Below are positions 44,105-52,567 of a DNA stretch of 64,000 nt, one piece after another (the first letter of the stretch is position 1; each line of letters begins with the position of its first letter). Where the stretch lies: NCBI GenBank assembly GCA_009778065.1, contig WRKM01000007.1, positions 1-64,000 on the forward strand, read 5' to 3'. A program made the translations under genes and the position numbers. The DNA is from Oscillospiraceae bacterium (GTDB taxonomy: Bacteria > Bacillota > Clostridia > Oscillospirales > Ruminococcaceae). The notes below the pieces were generated by a model. The model saw only the letters and a program-made list of their open reading frames with translations. It had not been told where the DNA came from and did no database searches.

Positions 44105-45168
44105 TATTGATTGACCAACTTTCTTTCCATAAGTTCAGGAGATTCCGCAAAAGCGAGGGCATTTTCTTTGCTTATAACTTCTGACTTGTAGAGGTTTAGT
44201 ATATTATTGTCCATACTTATCATTCCGCTTGCGGCGGATGCGTTGATAACAGTATCAATTTGGTGTACCTTACTTTCGCGAATCATGTTGCGGATTGCGT
44301 TATTACAGTGCATGATTTCAAAGGCGGGGACGAGTTTTCCGTTAACCGCGGGTATAAGTTTTTGTGAGATTACAGATTGCAACAGCTGTGAAAGCTGTAC
44401 ACGGATTTGCTGTTGTTGATTAGAAGGGAAGACGTCTATAATACGGTTCACGGTATTCGCCGCGCCGACCGAGTGAAGCGTGGAAATAACGAGATGTCCT
44501 GTTTCAGCCGCTGTCATAGCTGTGCTGATAGTTTCATAATCGCGCATTTCCCCGACCAAAATAACATCGGGCGATTGTCTGAGGGCGGCTCTCAGTGCGG
44601 GTACATACCCTTCTGTATCGGCTCTTACTTCACGCTGACTTATGATACTTTTGACATTGCGATGCAGATACTCTATCGGCTCTTCGAGGGTAATGATATG
44701 ACCGTTTCGGTTGTTATTTATGCGGCTTATGATACAGGCGAGGGTCGTGGATTTTCCGCCCCCGGCGGGACCGGTCACGAGAACTAAGCCCTTAGTTTTT
44801 TCAGAAATAGACATAACATCTTCGGGAATATTCAAGTCCTTATAACCCGGTACATCAAAAGGCACTATCCTTATTACAGCCGCTAAAGAACCGCGCTGTT
44901 TATATGCGGAAATCCTGAACCGTGACAGTCCTTTTACAGAAACAGAAAAGTCGTCATCGCCGTTATCGAGCAGACGCACAGGGTCACGTCCCGCTAAAAC
45001 ATATGCTTCTTTTATGATTCGCTCGGTGTCCTCCGGCAGGAGAATACTACCGTCACAGGACTGTATCTCACCCCCGCATTTTAAAGATAAACCAAGACCC
45101 GATACTATGAAAATATCCGACGCCTTTTTGTCTACCGCTTCCTTTAAAAGCTGTGAAAACCCTACCAT
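44104..45168 (-). CDS. pilT: PilT-like type IV pilus retraction ATPase
   Basis: 354 residues, normal length for PilT. Walker A is GPAGGGKST (usual form GPTGSGKST), the Asp box is LEEPIEYLH, Walker B lies in SPDVILVGEMRDYETI, and the His box reads TLHSVGAANTVNRIIDVFP. PilT hexamers hydrolyse ATP at the membrane base of type IV pili and drive retraction. It follows four small pilin-like genes and pilC on the same strand. No PilB/GspE-type assembly ATPase is present in the window, so either this ATPase serves both roles or PilB is elsewhere. Translationally coupled to the downstream toroid protein. Confidence 0.9.
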   Translation of the reverse strand: MVGFSQLLKEAVDKKASDIFIVSGLGLSLKCGGEIQSCDGSILLPEDTERIIKEAYVLAGRDPVRLLDNGDDDFSVSVKGLSRFRISAYKQRGSLAAVIRIVPFDVPGYKDLNIPEDVMSISEKTKGLVLVTGPAGGGKSTTLACIISRINNNRNGHIITLEEPIEYLHRNVKSIISQREVRADTEGYVPALRAALRQSPDVILVGEMRDYETISTAMTAAETGHLVISTLHSVGAANTVNRIIDVFPSNQQQQIRVQLSQLLQSVISQKLIPAVNGKLVPAFEIMHCNNAIRNMIRESKVHQIDTVINASAASGMISMDNNILNLYKSEVISKENALAFAESPELMERKLVNQ

Positions 45169-45174
45169 ATACTG

Positions 45175-45594
45175 CTATTCCTCCTCAAATATCATTTTCG
45201 GCTGTCCGCCGAAGCCTTGCCCTTGTTGTTGTTCCGGTTGCCCTTGGGCGTCGGCTGTTTTTGCCATTGCCGCCCATTCCTCGCGAACCAAACCGTCCTC
45301 GGTAACTATTAGACTTACTCTAAGCTCGCGGTTTTGGTCGATTTCTTCTGCGAAGGTTATTATATCGCCTACGTTATAAAGACTAAGCTCTATTTCCGTG
45401 AGTCTGAGTACTGCTCTATATTCGGCATCGTAAAACGCCGTGGTCGTTTGTGCCGCTCTTTCTGCGAGATTAAGCTCTGATTTTGCCGAAAGCCGCGCTA
45501 AAACCGCAAAGACCATAAGACATAAAACAATCAGTACCGCAAAAAGAGAAGCGATTCCGACACTCATTGGTCGTCTTCTTTTACTTTCGCTCAT
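45175..45594 (-). CDS. Small membrane-anchored pilin-like protein
   Basis: 139 residues with a short basic N-terminus, one membrane helix (about 13-35) and a small extracytoplasmic domain (TTTAFYDAEYRAVLRL...), ending in a Gln/Gly-rich, acidic tail. Its start overlaps the upstream gene by four bases, and it lies six bases before pilT. The layout resembles PilX/GspK-type minor components of pilus-like machines, but the leader lacks a clear GFxxxE cleavage motif. Function is inferred mainly from position. Confidence 0.6.
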   Translation of the reverse strand: MSESKRRRPMSVGIASLFAVLIVLCLMVFAVLARLSAKSELNLAERAAQTTTAFYDAEYRAVLRLTEIELSLYNVGDIITFAEEIDQNRELRVSLIVTEDGLVREEWAAMAKTADAQGQPEQQQGQGFGGQPKMIFEEE

Positions 45595-46022
45595 GTCTGT
45601 TCCCCCTTTGCTACCGCGACGGTAAGGTTATAGAGTATTTCATTTGGTGCAAAGGAACCTACGGTTATTTCCGCAATGCTCAAGCCGTCTTTCTCTTGCG
45701 CTTCCAGAGAAAGATAGAACCTGTCGTGTGTTGTCGTGCTGTAATATGCAGGTACTATTTCCCAGTTTTCATCGTATATTATAAGCTCTGTATTAAATAC
45801 ACCCAACAGCTGCGCTGTCTTTTCTGTATCTCCGTCCGATGCTTTAAAAACCTCTGCGGTGTTTTGTGCCAATATTACCGCATAAGTTAGGTCGCGGCTT
45901 TTTTCTCCGTCAGTATACGCTTCGGAAAAGAGCATAACACAAGCCGCCGCTGACAACGAGAAAAATAACATAACAACTATAAGCTCCGCCAAAAGCAAAT
46001 TTTTTCCCGCTAATCGTGTCAC
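45591..46022 (-). CDS. Minor pilin-like protein
   Basis: 143 residues. The N-terminus MTRLAGKNLLLAELIVVML places a Glu early in the hydrophobic helix, as in type IV pilins, though not at the exact +5 position of a classical GFTLIE leader. The following domain is small and beta-rich. Four-base overlaps with both neighbours indicate tightly coupled translation. Role as a minor pilin or pseudopilin is inferred. Confidence 0.6.
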   Translation of the reverse strand: MTRLAGKNLLLAELIVVMLFFSLSAAACVMLFSEAYTDGEKSRDLTYAVILAQNTAEVFKASDGDTEKTAQLLGVFNTELIIYDENWEIVPAYYSTTTHDRFYLSLEAQEKDGLSIAEITVGSFAPNEILYNLTVAVAKGEQT

Positions 46023-46531
46023 GTACCCACCTCCGCCCTATTGTCCGAATTTATATTTACAAATACGCTTTTACCGTCTATCGTTATTTTAATTAAAGAC
46101 GGCGAGAGCATCTCAAAATCTAAACTTTCGACAGGCAGAATTTCAACGCCTATACTTAAATTAGGTTTTTCACCGTCAAAGGTAAGAAATTCATTTATAT
46201 AACCGTCACGATAATAGATATAAACGGCAATTTCCCCGCTCATTACAAAAAACTCATCGCTGTCGTCTGTATAATACTCGGTTAAAACAAGAGTACTGAC
46301 GCCGTCAATCTCTTCAAGTCTTATCGAGTCCGCGCGGTCGGACATGCGAATTTTTTGTGTTATATATAAAAGCGGTGTACGCTCATAATAGCGTTCGTCA
46401 GCGGAGGCAGAAACACTGCGGAACGATGATGCACCCATCAGCAGAACCAACGTAAGAAACAACGCAAACACGGTGAAAAGCGTTATGCTCACCGCAAAGT
46501 TCAGCGAATTATGCTTTTGTCCTCTTTTCAT
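46019..46531 (-). CDS. Minor pilin-like protein, DUF4860-like
   Basis: 170 residues with a basic start, one membrane helix (about 12-35) and a compact beta-rich domain (RTPLLYITQKIRMSDRADSI, VSTLVLTEYY). The pattern recalls the DUF4860 family that occurs in clostridial pilus-like clusters; I am not certain of the family number. It begins three bases after the upstream stop and overlaps the next gene. Confidence 0.6.
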   Translation of the reverse strand: MKRGQKHNSLNFAVSITLFTVFALFLTLVLLMGASSFRSVSASADERYYERTPLLYITQKIRMSDRADSIRLEEIDGVSTLVLTEYYTDDSDEFFVMSGEIAVYIYYRDGYINEFLTFDGEKPNLSIGVEILPVESLDFEMLSPSLIKITIDGKSVFVNINSDNRAEVGT

Positions 46532-46534
46532 AAC

Positions 46535-46861
46535 TTAAGAAGCACCCCGTTCCGTTACAATTATATTGGGCAGGAGATTGTCGGCAATTTTATCATAGAA
46601 AACAATGTACTTGCTTCGGTTTATGACAAGGTTGTAGTTTTCTTCAAGGTATTCGATGCTGTTAGGGTACATGCCTTCGTATGCGTAGCAACTCGCAACG
46701 GCACGCATTACACTGTCCCGTGCCGCTCTGAGAGCTTCCTCCCCCGATGTCTCCACAGCATTGTTAAGCATGATTAACACAAAGGCGGCGAATGAAACAA
46801 AAACCGCGACGGTTATTATAACCGCCGGAATAGCAGATTTGCTTTTATTTTTTGTTATCAT
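46535..46861 (-). CDS. Small pilin-like membrane protein
   Basis: 108 residues from the ATG at 46861, chosen because GAGG lies five bases upstream; a GTG at 46906 would add 15 residues and overlap pilC but has no better signal. One membrane helix (about 10-35) and a short extracytoplasmic domain with AVASCYAYEGMYPNSIEYLEENY, a pattern seen in pseudopilins whose first helix is followed by a processing-independent globular part. Confidence 0.6.
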   Translation of the reverse strand: MITKNKSKSAIPAVIITVAVFVSFAAFVLIMLNNAVETSGEEALRAARDSVMRAVASCYAYEGMYPNSIEYLEENYNLVINRSKYIVFYDKIADNLLPNIIVTERGAS

Positions 46862-46898
46862 AAAAACCTCGCTTAAAACAAAGCATTGACCGTAAGTA

Positions 46899-47936
46899 TC
46901 AGCCACCCATCACCGCGAGAAGCGGGAACATTACCGAAAGAAGAACCAATCCGATTAAAAGCGACATAATGAACGCCATAGCCGGCTCGATTCTGCCGAT
47001 GAGCGTTTCTATACTTATTGCCGCCTCTTCTTCGCTTTTTTCGGCGATAAGTTCCATAATATCGTCTGTACTCCCTGTCTTAAAGCTGAGAGCGAGCATA
47101 CGGCAATAAACGGGGGAAAGGATTTTAGTTTCAAGGATGGCATCGTTAAAGGACAGTCCCTCTGATACGGCTTGTTTACACTTAGAAATTTTTTCAACCG
47201 CTAATTTATTCGGCGCGAAAGCTAAAGCGAGCGATAACGATTCGTCTATATCTAAACCGCTTTTAAGTGTCATAGCCATAGAGGCGGAAAAACGTGCCGT
47301 TAAAAGACTTCTCATCAAAGCTGAATTTTTAAAGATGCTCGAAAATAAAGCCTTAGCACCTTCCCGCAGGGTGTATACTTTATATATTACGAAAATTGCA
47401 ATAATTATTGCCGCGGCAATTAACAGGATAAAAATTGAAAACTGTTCGACAAAGCTACCTATTCTCATAAGCATACCCGCCGTTGAATTAAATGAAATAC
47501 CGAGTTGTTCAAAAACCGTTTCAAAAACAGGTAAAACCTTAGTCAGAAGAATCCACATGACACAAAGTAAAAGCGCGAAAAGCACCAGCGGAAAAACCAC
47601 CGCGCTTTTTACGCTCTCTTTAATTTTAGCGTCTCGGTCATAATAAACAGCAAGCGAACGCAACACGGAATCGAGCCGTCCTGTCTTTTCCCCGATTTTA
47701 AACATATCAACGGCGTATTTAGGAAACCCGCCGACCTTTTCGGTTGCCGCCGAAAAACTGCCGCCGTCCTTCATCTCGTCATAGAGAGACGAAAGAAAGA
47801 GCTTTGCCTTTTGGTTATCTTCATCGTCAATAAGCATCAGAAGCCCATCGTTTATGGGAATACCCGTCTCAATTATCATGGCGAGTTCTGTGCAGAAAGC
47901 CGATAAAAACGTACCTGATTTTAATTTGAATTTCAT
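46899..47936 (-). CDS. pilC: PilC/GspF-like inner-membrane platform protein
   Basis: 345 residues with two tandem GspF domains (about 8-130 and 205-335), each with the pattern LA.ii..GiPi.dgL..., KTGRLDSVL and KTGSTDDIMELIAEKSE, and three membrane helices (about 108-128, 160-185, 315-340). These proteins form the membrane platform that couples ATPases to pilin polymerisation in type IV pili and type II secretion. It starts 22 bases downstream of the transglutaminase lipoprotein gene and leads the pilin-like genes. Confidence 0.88.
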   Translation of the reverse strand: MKFKLKSGTFLSAFCTELAMIIETGIPINDGLLMLIDDEDNQKAKLFLSSLYDEMKDGGSFSAATEKVGGFPKYAVDMFKIGEKTGRLDSVLRSLAVYYDRDAKIKESVKSAVVFPLVLFALLLCVMWILLTKVLPVFETVFEQLGISFNSTAGMLMRIGSFVEQFSIFILLIAAAIIIAIFVIYKVYTLREGAKALFSSIFKNSALMRSLLTARFSASMAMTLKSGLDIDESLSLALAFAPNKLAVEKISKCKQAVSEGLSFNDAILETKILSPVYCRMLALSFKTGSTDDIMELIAEKSEEEAAISIETLIGRIEPAMAFIMSLLIGLVLLSVMFPLLAVMGG

Positions 47937-47958
47937 ATTAAGTTTTATCTCCCGATTT

Positions 47959-49227
47959 TTAATATTGAAACAGCGTGGTATAATTGCTTCTGTTGTTCAC
48001 AAAAGCGCGGAATCCCGTATTAGTATCTCCGTTTACAGCCGCAAATGTCGGCTCCATCAACGTCCATCTGCTGCCGTCAAATATAATCCAACTGTTGACC
48101 TGTCCTGTTTCACTTGAAAAGGTGGTTATCCACGCATGATAGATGTCGCCGGCATAACCTTCTTCAAGCTTTGTCGGGATTCCCTGACTACGGAGCATTG
48201 CCGTCATTCCCGATGAATAGTCGAAGCAGATACCCTTTTTATCTCTCATAAGCTCTGCAAGGTCGGGTACATAACCGGAACGGACATTTTCTGCCCTGTG
48301 GTCGTCGTATACAACATTATCTACAAACCAGTTATAGACTGCGCTGATTCTATCAAGTTCGTTAGAGCTTCCCGCGCTGAGTTCGGAGGCTTTTGTCACT
48401 ACGGTTGAATTAGCGGTATAGTTGACGTAGAAATTCGGCATTAAAAACGGCGTATTAGTGTTACTTATTGAAGCGGTCACTACGATATTGTCAACGGGAC
48501 TAACTACAGTTGTCCCAGCATTTCCTTCAAAAAGCTGGACTGTGTAGCTTCCGTTCCCTGCGCTGAGTGGAAACGAATTGTTACTGCCGTCTGTCGGGAG
48601 GTGGTATTTATATGTAGTACCGCTCGGTGTAACTATTTGCAGAATTATCCTCTGGCGTGAACCCGTATACTTTACCATTATATAACCGTCCGATGTATGC
48701 GAGTAGTCAATAACGGACTTATCGGTAGTGGATGTACTTGTCCCCGAAGCCTTCGGCATATTTATTGTGGCGGGTCGAGGCGTGGAAGCCGGTCCGGAGC
48801 CTGTAGGAATCGAAGAATCGACAATGGTTACGCTTTGAGGGTTGTTAGATGTTTCCGGCGGCGCGGTAGTAGGTGTCGGTGTAGTGGTTACAGGTGAGGA
48901 CTCTGTCGTATCGGCAGATGTTTCGGGCGGTGAGGATTGCGTTATTTCCGGTATCGTATCAGACGGCGGGGGTTGCGTTATATCTGCCGACGAAACAGAC
49001 GCCGAAGACTGCGCCGTGTCCTCAGATACGACAGACGGTGAGGATTCGGGTGCGGTTTCGGTTACGATGTTCGGAGATGTACCCGTGACAGAATCGGTCG
49101 TATAAGTGTCCGACGAAATAGGTTCTGTCGATTCAATAGCGGGCGGCACGGTTTTATTACAGCCGTTAGCTACTATAAAAATGGCGATAAAAAGAGCGAT
49201 AATTGACGCTAATCTACGTTTTTCCAC
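47959..49227 (-). CDS. Transglutaminase-like domain lipoprotein
   Basis: 422 residues if started at the GTG at 49227, which has GGGAGGTGA upstream; the longer frame to 49335 overlaps its promoter. The signal peptide ends at a lipobox-like ANGC (Cys23). Residues 30-165 are Ser/Thr/Pro-rich. A beta-rich middle part precedes the transglutaminase core: KKGICFDYSSGM (C334), YHAW (H364) and MEPTF (E392), where Asp is normally the third residue. Such domains act as extracellular peptidases or cross-linkers. It is first in the pilus-like operon, behind a consensus promoter, so a role in the surface structure is plausible. Confidence 0.78.
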   Translation of the reverse strand: MEKRRLASIIALFIAIFIVANGCNKTVPPAIESTEPISSDTYTTDSVTGTSPNIVTETAPESSPSVVSEDTAQSSASVSSADITQPPPSDTIPEITQSSPPETSADTTESSPVTTTPTPTTAPPETSNNPQSVTIVDSSIPTGSGPASTPRPATINMPKASGTSTSTTDKSVIDYSHTSDGYIMVKYTGSRQRIILQIVTPSGTTYKYHLPTDGSNNSFPLSAGNGSYTVQLFEGNAGTTVVSPVDNIVVTASISNTNTPFLMPNFYVNYTANSTVVTKASELSAGSSNELDRISAVYNWFVDNVVYDDHRAENVRSGYVPDLAELMRDKKGICFDYSSGMTAMLRSQGIPTKLEEGYAGDIYHAWITTFSSETGQVNSWIIFDGSRWTLMEPTFAAVNGDTNTGFRAFVNNRSNYTTLFQY

Positions 49228-49281
49228 TACTTTCACCTCCCTCTTAGATTTATCATAATATAAAAATCCCATCCTGCTCTG

Positions 49282-49310
49282 ATTATACCACATTTTTAAG
49301 CGTATGTCAA
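49282..49310 (-). promoter_or_regulatory. Consensus promoter of the pilus/glycosyltransferase operon
   Basis: On the minus strand TTGACA (49310-49305), 17-base spacer, TATAAT (49287-49282). It precedes the transglutaminase gene and probably drives all nine genes down to 38643, since their gaps are at most 26 bases. Confidence 0.85.
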
Positions 49311-49387
49311 CAATACAAAAGCAAAAAAGCGTCATACAATCAAAACTTTAACAGTAATATCATGGATGCCGCTTTATAGGGGGTAAT

Positions 49388-49439
49388 TTTTACAGCGTGC
49401 TTTTACAGCATATTTTTATAGCGTACTTTTGCAGAGTAC
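49388..49439. repeat. Four tandem 13-base repeats
   Basis: TTTTACAGCGTGC, TTTTACAGCATAT, TTTTATAGCGTAC and TTTTGCAGAGTAC lie head to tail between the pilus-operon promoter and the KTSC gene stop. Confidence 0.75.
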
Positions 49440-49466
49440 TTTAAAAAGTACGGCAAAGAACGCCTG

Positions 49467-49673
49467 TCACGCCATACGACGGGAAGGAAATGCGGAGATT
49501 ATCTTCTTCGTATAAAATTCATCATGAGCATCCGCCTTTATGAATTCCTCATAAACACTGTGCGGAACGCTGTTATACGAAAGTAGCTTATCATTTTGTA
49601 ACTTCACAAACATGATTTTACCGTAATAGCTAACCGAGTCTATAATGCTTGACGAGATTTTAATTTCTTCCAT
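49467..49673 (-). CDS. KTSC-domain small protein
   Basis: 68 residues, ATG behind TGGAGG. The whole protein fits the KTSC domain (SSIIDSVSYYGKIMFVKLQNDKLLSYNSVPHSVYEEFIKADAHDEFYTKKI): a short beta-hairpin followed by VPxxVYEEF and the residue pattern first noted at the C-terminus of some lysyl-tRNA synthetases and in stand-alone proteins. Function unknown; often proposed to bind nucleic acid. Confidence 0.75.
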   Translation of the reverse strand: MEEIKISSSIIDSVSYYGKIMFVKLQNDKLLSYNSVPHSVYEEFIKADAHDEFYTKKIISAFPSRRMA

Positions 49674-49745
49674 GTTGAACCTCCATAAAAGAGATTATAC
49701 CACATCTTGTGTTTCAATGCAAGCATTTTTTTGAAAAAAATTAAA

Positions 49746-51083
49746 TTATTTTTTTATTTTACTTATAAAATCCTTTAACACGTCGTTCATATCCGGTCGT
49801 CCTATTTCCTGGAGGCTGTACTCGACCCGCGTGTTTGGCTTGTTTATCTTTACTATACGGGTTAAATCAATCGGGGTAGCTATAATGACGCTGTCACATT
49901 CTACACGCTCGATTGTGGCTGTGAGGTCGCGTATTTGCTCTTCTCCGTAGCCCATAGCCGGTAAAACACAGCCGATGTCGGGATAAATACGGAATGTTTC
50001 GGCGAGTTTACCTACAGCGTAAGAGCGAGGGTCGATAATCTGCGCCGCGCCGAAACGTCTCGCCGCAACGACTCCCGCGCCGATTTTCATTTCACCGTGG
50101 GTCAGGGTAGGACCGTCTTCAATGACCAAAACGCGCTTCCCTTTTATTAAGTCGGGGTTCTGTACGCTTATGGTGGAAGCGGCGTCTACGACTACTGCAC
50201 CGGGGTTGACTAACTCGATATTTTTTCTGACAGTCTGAATATTTTCAAAGTCCGCACTGTCTATTTTATTTATTACAACGACGTCGGCTATACGGAGAGT
50301 TACCTCACCGGGGTAATAAGAAAGCTCATGTCCCGCCCTGTGGGGGTCTACTACAGTTACTGTAAGGTCGGGTTTATAGAACGGAAAGTCGTTATTTCCG
50401 CCGTCCCATAAAATTACGTCACAGCCGTCGGGGTCATTTTCCGCCGCTCTCAGAATAGCTTCATAGTCTACACCCGCATATATGACGTTACCGCGGGCGA
50501 TATGCGGCTCGTATTCTTCCATCTCTTCGATTGTACATTGATGCTTTGCGAGGTCGTCTATAGTAGCGAAACGCTGAACCTTTTGTGATTCGAGGTCGCC
50601 GTAGGGCATCGGATGCCGTATGGCTATTACTTTTAAGCCGTTTTCCATTAAAATCTCGGTTATACGGCGTGAGGTTTGACTCTTGCCGCATCCTGTACGA
50701 ATCGCGCCGACGGCAATAACGGGCTTCGTACTTTTAATCATGGTGTCTTTATGTCCGATTAATTTAAAATCCGCACCTGCGGCGTTAACCATCGCGCCTA
50801 TGTTCATCACCTTTGAATAAGGTACGTCGCTGTATGAGAATACGCACTCATCGGCATCGAACTCTTTAATCAGCTTTTCGAGTTCGTCCTGCGCGTAAAT
50901 GGGAATCCCATCGGGGTACAGCTCACCGGCTAAGGAAGACGGATACTTGCGGTCGGCAATGTCCGGAATCTGTGCGGCGGTAAACGCCATCACTTTGTAG
51001 GCGGGGTTATTCCTGTAAAATGTGTTAAAGTTGTGGAAATCTCGTCCCGCTGCGCCGATAATAATAGTTTTACGTTGGTTCAT
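49746..51083 (-). CDS. Cyclic 2,3-diphosphoglycerate synthetase-like P-loop protein
   Basis: 445 residues from the ATG at 51083 behind AAAGGGTGAC; the frame extends to 51188 without a ribosome binding site. An N-terminal Rossmann-like part (IIIGAAGRDFHNFN) is followed by a P-loop domain with Walker A GAIRTGCGKSQTSR, the acidic ILWDGGNNDFPFY segment and NKID, typical of SIMIBI-class NTPases. The family is annotated from the archaeal enzyme that makes cyclic 2,3-bisphosphoglycerate; the bacterial members' reaction is not established. It is a single-gene unit next to tRNA-Lys, divergently oriented. Confidence 0.82.
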   Translation of the reverse strand: MNQRKTIIIGAAGRDFHNFNTFYRNNPAYKVMAFTAAQIPDIADRKYPSSLAGELYPDGIPIYAQDELEKLIKEFDADECVFSYSDVPYSKVMNIGAMVNAAGADFKLIGHKDTMIKSTKPVIAVGAIRTGCGKSQTSRRITEILMENGLKVIAIRHPMPYGDLESQKVQRFATIDDLAKHQCTIEEMEEYEPHIARGNVIYAGVDYEAILRAAENDPDGCDVILWDGGNNDFPFYKPDLTVTVVDPHRAGHELSYYPGEVTLRIADVVVINKIDSADFENIQTVRKNIELVNPGAVVVDAASTISVQNPDLIKGKRVLVIEDGPTLTHGEMKIGAGVVAARRFGAAQIIDPRSYAVGKLAETFRIYPDIGCVLPAMGYGEEQIRDLTATIERVECDSVIIATPIDLTRIVKINKPNTRVEYSLQEIGRPDMNDVLKDFISKIKK

Positions 51084-51233
51084 AAATGTCACCCTTTCAA
51101 ATTTTATCTTGTTTTTAACAATAATATGATAACCGAAAATTCGCTTTTTGTCAATTAAAATTTTAACAAATGCAAAAATTTTTAACATTTTTTAAAAAAT
51201 TTTTATTATATTGTAAGAAATTTTTAAAAATAG

Positions 51234-51262
51234 TTGACAAGAGCCGTAGTATCTGCTATAAT
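51234..51262 (+). promoter_or_regulatory. Promoter of tRNA-Lys
   Basis: TTGACA (51234-51239), 17-base spacer, TATAAT (51257-51262), 30 bases before the tRNA. Confidence 0.9.
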
Positions 51263-51292
51263 AATTCTTGTTGTGGCTTGAAGCTTTGAAAA

Positions 51293-51365
51293 GACCCACT
51301 AGCTCAGTCGGCAGAGCACCTGCCTTTTAAGCAGGGTGTCCCGCGTTCGAATCGCGGGTGGGTCA
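51293..51365 (+). tRNA. tRNA-Lys (UUU)
   Basis: Full cloverleaf: acceptor GACCCAC/GTGGGTC, D-arm GCTC...GAGC, anticodon stem CCTGC/GCAGG with loop CTTTTAA (anticodon TTT), T-arm CCGCG TTCGAAT CGCGG. Discriminator base A; CCA is not encoded. Confidence 0.97.
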
Positions 51366-51376
51366 GTACATTTCAG

Positions 51377-51415
51377 AAAGCTCGTGTAGCTCGCACTACA
51401 TGGGCTTTTTTTTTT
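51377..51415 (+). terminator. Terminator of tRNA-Lys
   Basis: Hairpin AAAGCTCGTGTAG / CTACATGGGCTTT with two G-U type pairs and loop CTCGCA, followed by a run of T. Confidence 0.85.
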
Positions 51416-51500
51416 ATGTTATTACCGAGAGTTAAAAATAATGGCTCATATGAAATGCGGTTAAATATTCAGTAGAATAACTTTTAAAGGGATAATAAAT

Positions 51501-52058
51501 ATGAAAGGTCATGCGATATTAAAGACTATAATTGCTCTTTTAATCATTACTTTAGTGTATTTAGCTTATACACACTATGAAGATGAACCATATACACCAA
51601 TCGAATTACCTTCTCTTAGTAGCAATGTTGAGAAAATAAAAGTCGATACGCCCCCTATTCCATTCCCCGAAACAAGCACCGCATTGACTGATTTTGATTT
51701 TTATCAATATTCAAGTTTTAGAGTTGAACCCCCTACAGACAGCGAACTTAATTACTTTATAAGGCTTAAACACATAGATAATAATGATTATAACATAGAT
51801 TTTTACATAAAAAATGGCGAAACTCTTGATACTTTGGTCTTGAACGGCGAATATTATATGTATTGTGCAAGCGGAATCGAATGGTATGGCGAGGAATATT
51901 TATTTGGTACAACTACCTTATTTCGTTCGGCAGGTTCGCTTTTGTTTTATTTTGATTATGAAAAAAATGCTTCTGCGGGTCATGTTATAGCCCTTCAACC
52001 TGTCACGTCTGGTAATTTCCCCACTACTCCCGTTAGTATATCAGATTTTGTTGATTAA
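51501..52058 (+). CDS. Membrane-anchored protein of unknown function
   Basis: 185 residues with one N-terminal membrane helix (about 7-25) and an extracytoplasmic part that is rich in aromatic and polar residues (DFDFYQYSSFRVEPPTDSELNYF). No family recognised. The ribosome binding site is weak (AAAGGGATAAT). AT-rich compared with the flanking metabolic genes. Followed by a terminator, so probably monocistronic. Confidence 0.65.
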   Translation: MKGHAILKTIIALLIITLVYLAYTHYEDEPYTPIELPSLSSNVEKIKVDTPPIPFPETSTALTDFDFYQYSSFRVEPPTDSELNYFIRLKHIDNNDYNIDFYIKNGETLDTLVLNGEYYMYCASGIEWYGEEYLFGTTTLFRSAGSLLFYFDYEKNASAGHVIALQPVTSGNFPTTPVSISDFVD

Positions 52059-52078
52059 CAAATGTAACTCATTTTCGT

Positions 52079-52112
52079 CGCCGGGGGATTCCCTCGGCGG
52101 GTTTTCTTTTTT
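52079..52112 (+). terminator. Rho-independent terminator
   Basis: GC-rich hairpin CGCCGGGG / CCCTCGGCG followed by GTTTTCTTTTTT, just after the membrane-anchored protein gene. Confidence 0.75.
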
Positions 52113-52138
52113 GGAGGCATTTTAAAGAAAATTTCGCA

Positions 52139-52187
52139 CTAAGAAAAATATTTTTGATTTTGCTAAGAAAAATATTTTCGATTTTTG
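52139..52187. repeat. Tandem 24/25-base repeat upstream of the antitoxin promoter
   Basis: CTAAGAAAAATATTTTTGAT... (52139-52162) is repeated with one substitution and one insertion at 52163-52187, directly before the -35 box at 52189. Confidence 0.75.
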
Positions 52188-52188
52188 C

Positions 52189-52217
52189 TTGACTTTGCAC
52201 ATAAAATGCTGTATAAT
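52189..52217 (+). promoter_or_regulatory. Promoter of the RelB/DinJ-like antitoxin gene
   Basis: TTGACT (52189-52194), 17-base spacer, TATAAT (52212-52217). The stretch from here to the start codon is duplicated at 53166-53229. Confidence 0.85.
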
Positions 52218-52249
52218 GAATGTATAACGAGTGCGAAAGGAGACCAACT

Positions 52250-52567
52250 ATGAAAAGCGTAAATGTTACTGTACGCCTTGACGAGGGCGTGAAAAGAGAT
52301 TTTGACGAGTTCTGCGATAACGTGGGCATGAACGTCACAACAGCAATCAATATGTTCATCAAAGCGACTCTGCGAACACGGCAGTTGCCGTTTGCCGTGA
52401 TTGATTCCGACCCGAAATTGCAATCCAAAATTGAGTTACTTGAGGTAATCGAATCAATTCAAAAGCAATCGGTCGTTAACGGGACAGATAATATGTCGCT
52501 CGACGAAATTAACGGTATTATAGCGGAATGTCGGGGTCAAGTTAAATCGGGGCGGGTGCAGACGTGA
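52250..52567 (+). CDS. RelB/DinJ-family antitoxin (orphan)
   Basis: 105 residues from the ATG at 52250, which follows AAAGGAG; the frame runs ten codons further up but into the promoter. The N-terminal ribbon-helix-helix segment KSVNVTVRLDEGVKRDFDEFCDNVGMNVTTAINMFIKATLRTRQLPF is typical of RelB/DinJ antitoxins, which bind DNA and neutralise a YafQ/RelE-type nuclease. No toxin gene follows: the next 90 bases hold no RelE-like frame. It may control a toxin elsewhere, or be a relic whose toxin was lost. The C-terminal half fits the toxin-binding segment in length. Confidence 0.8.
   Translation: MKSVNVTVRLDEGVKRDFDEFCDNVGMNVTTAINMFIKATLRTRQLPFAVIDSDPKLQSKIELLEVIESIQKQSVVNGTDNMSLDEINGIIAECRGQVKSGRVQT

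Noticed and set aside
49388-49439. CRISPR-like array
   Set aside because: Units are only 13 bases with no spacers, and no cas genes are nearby.
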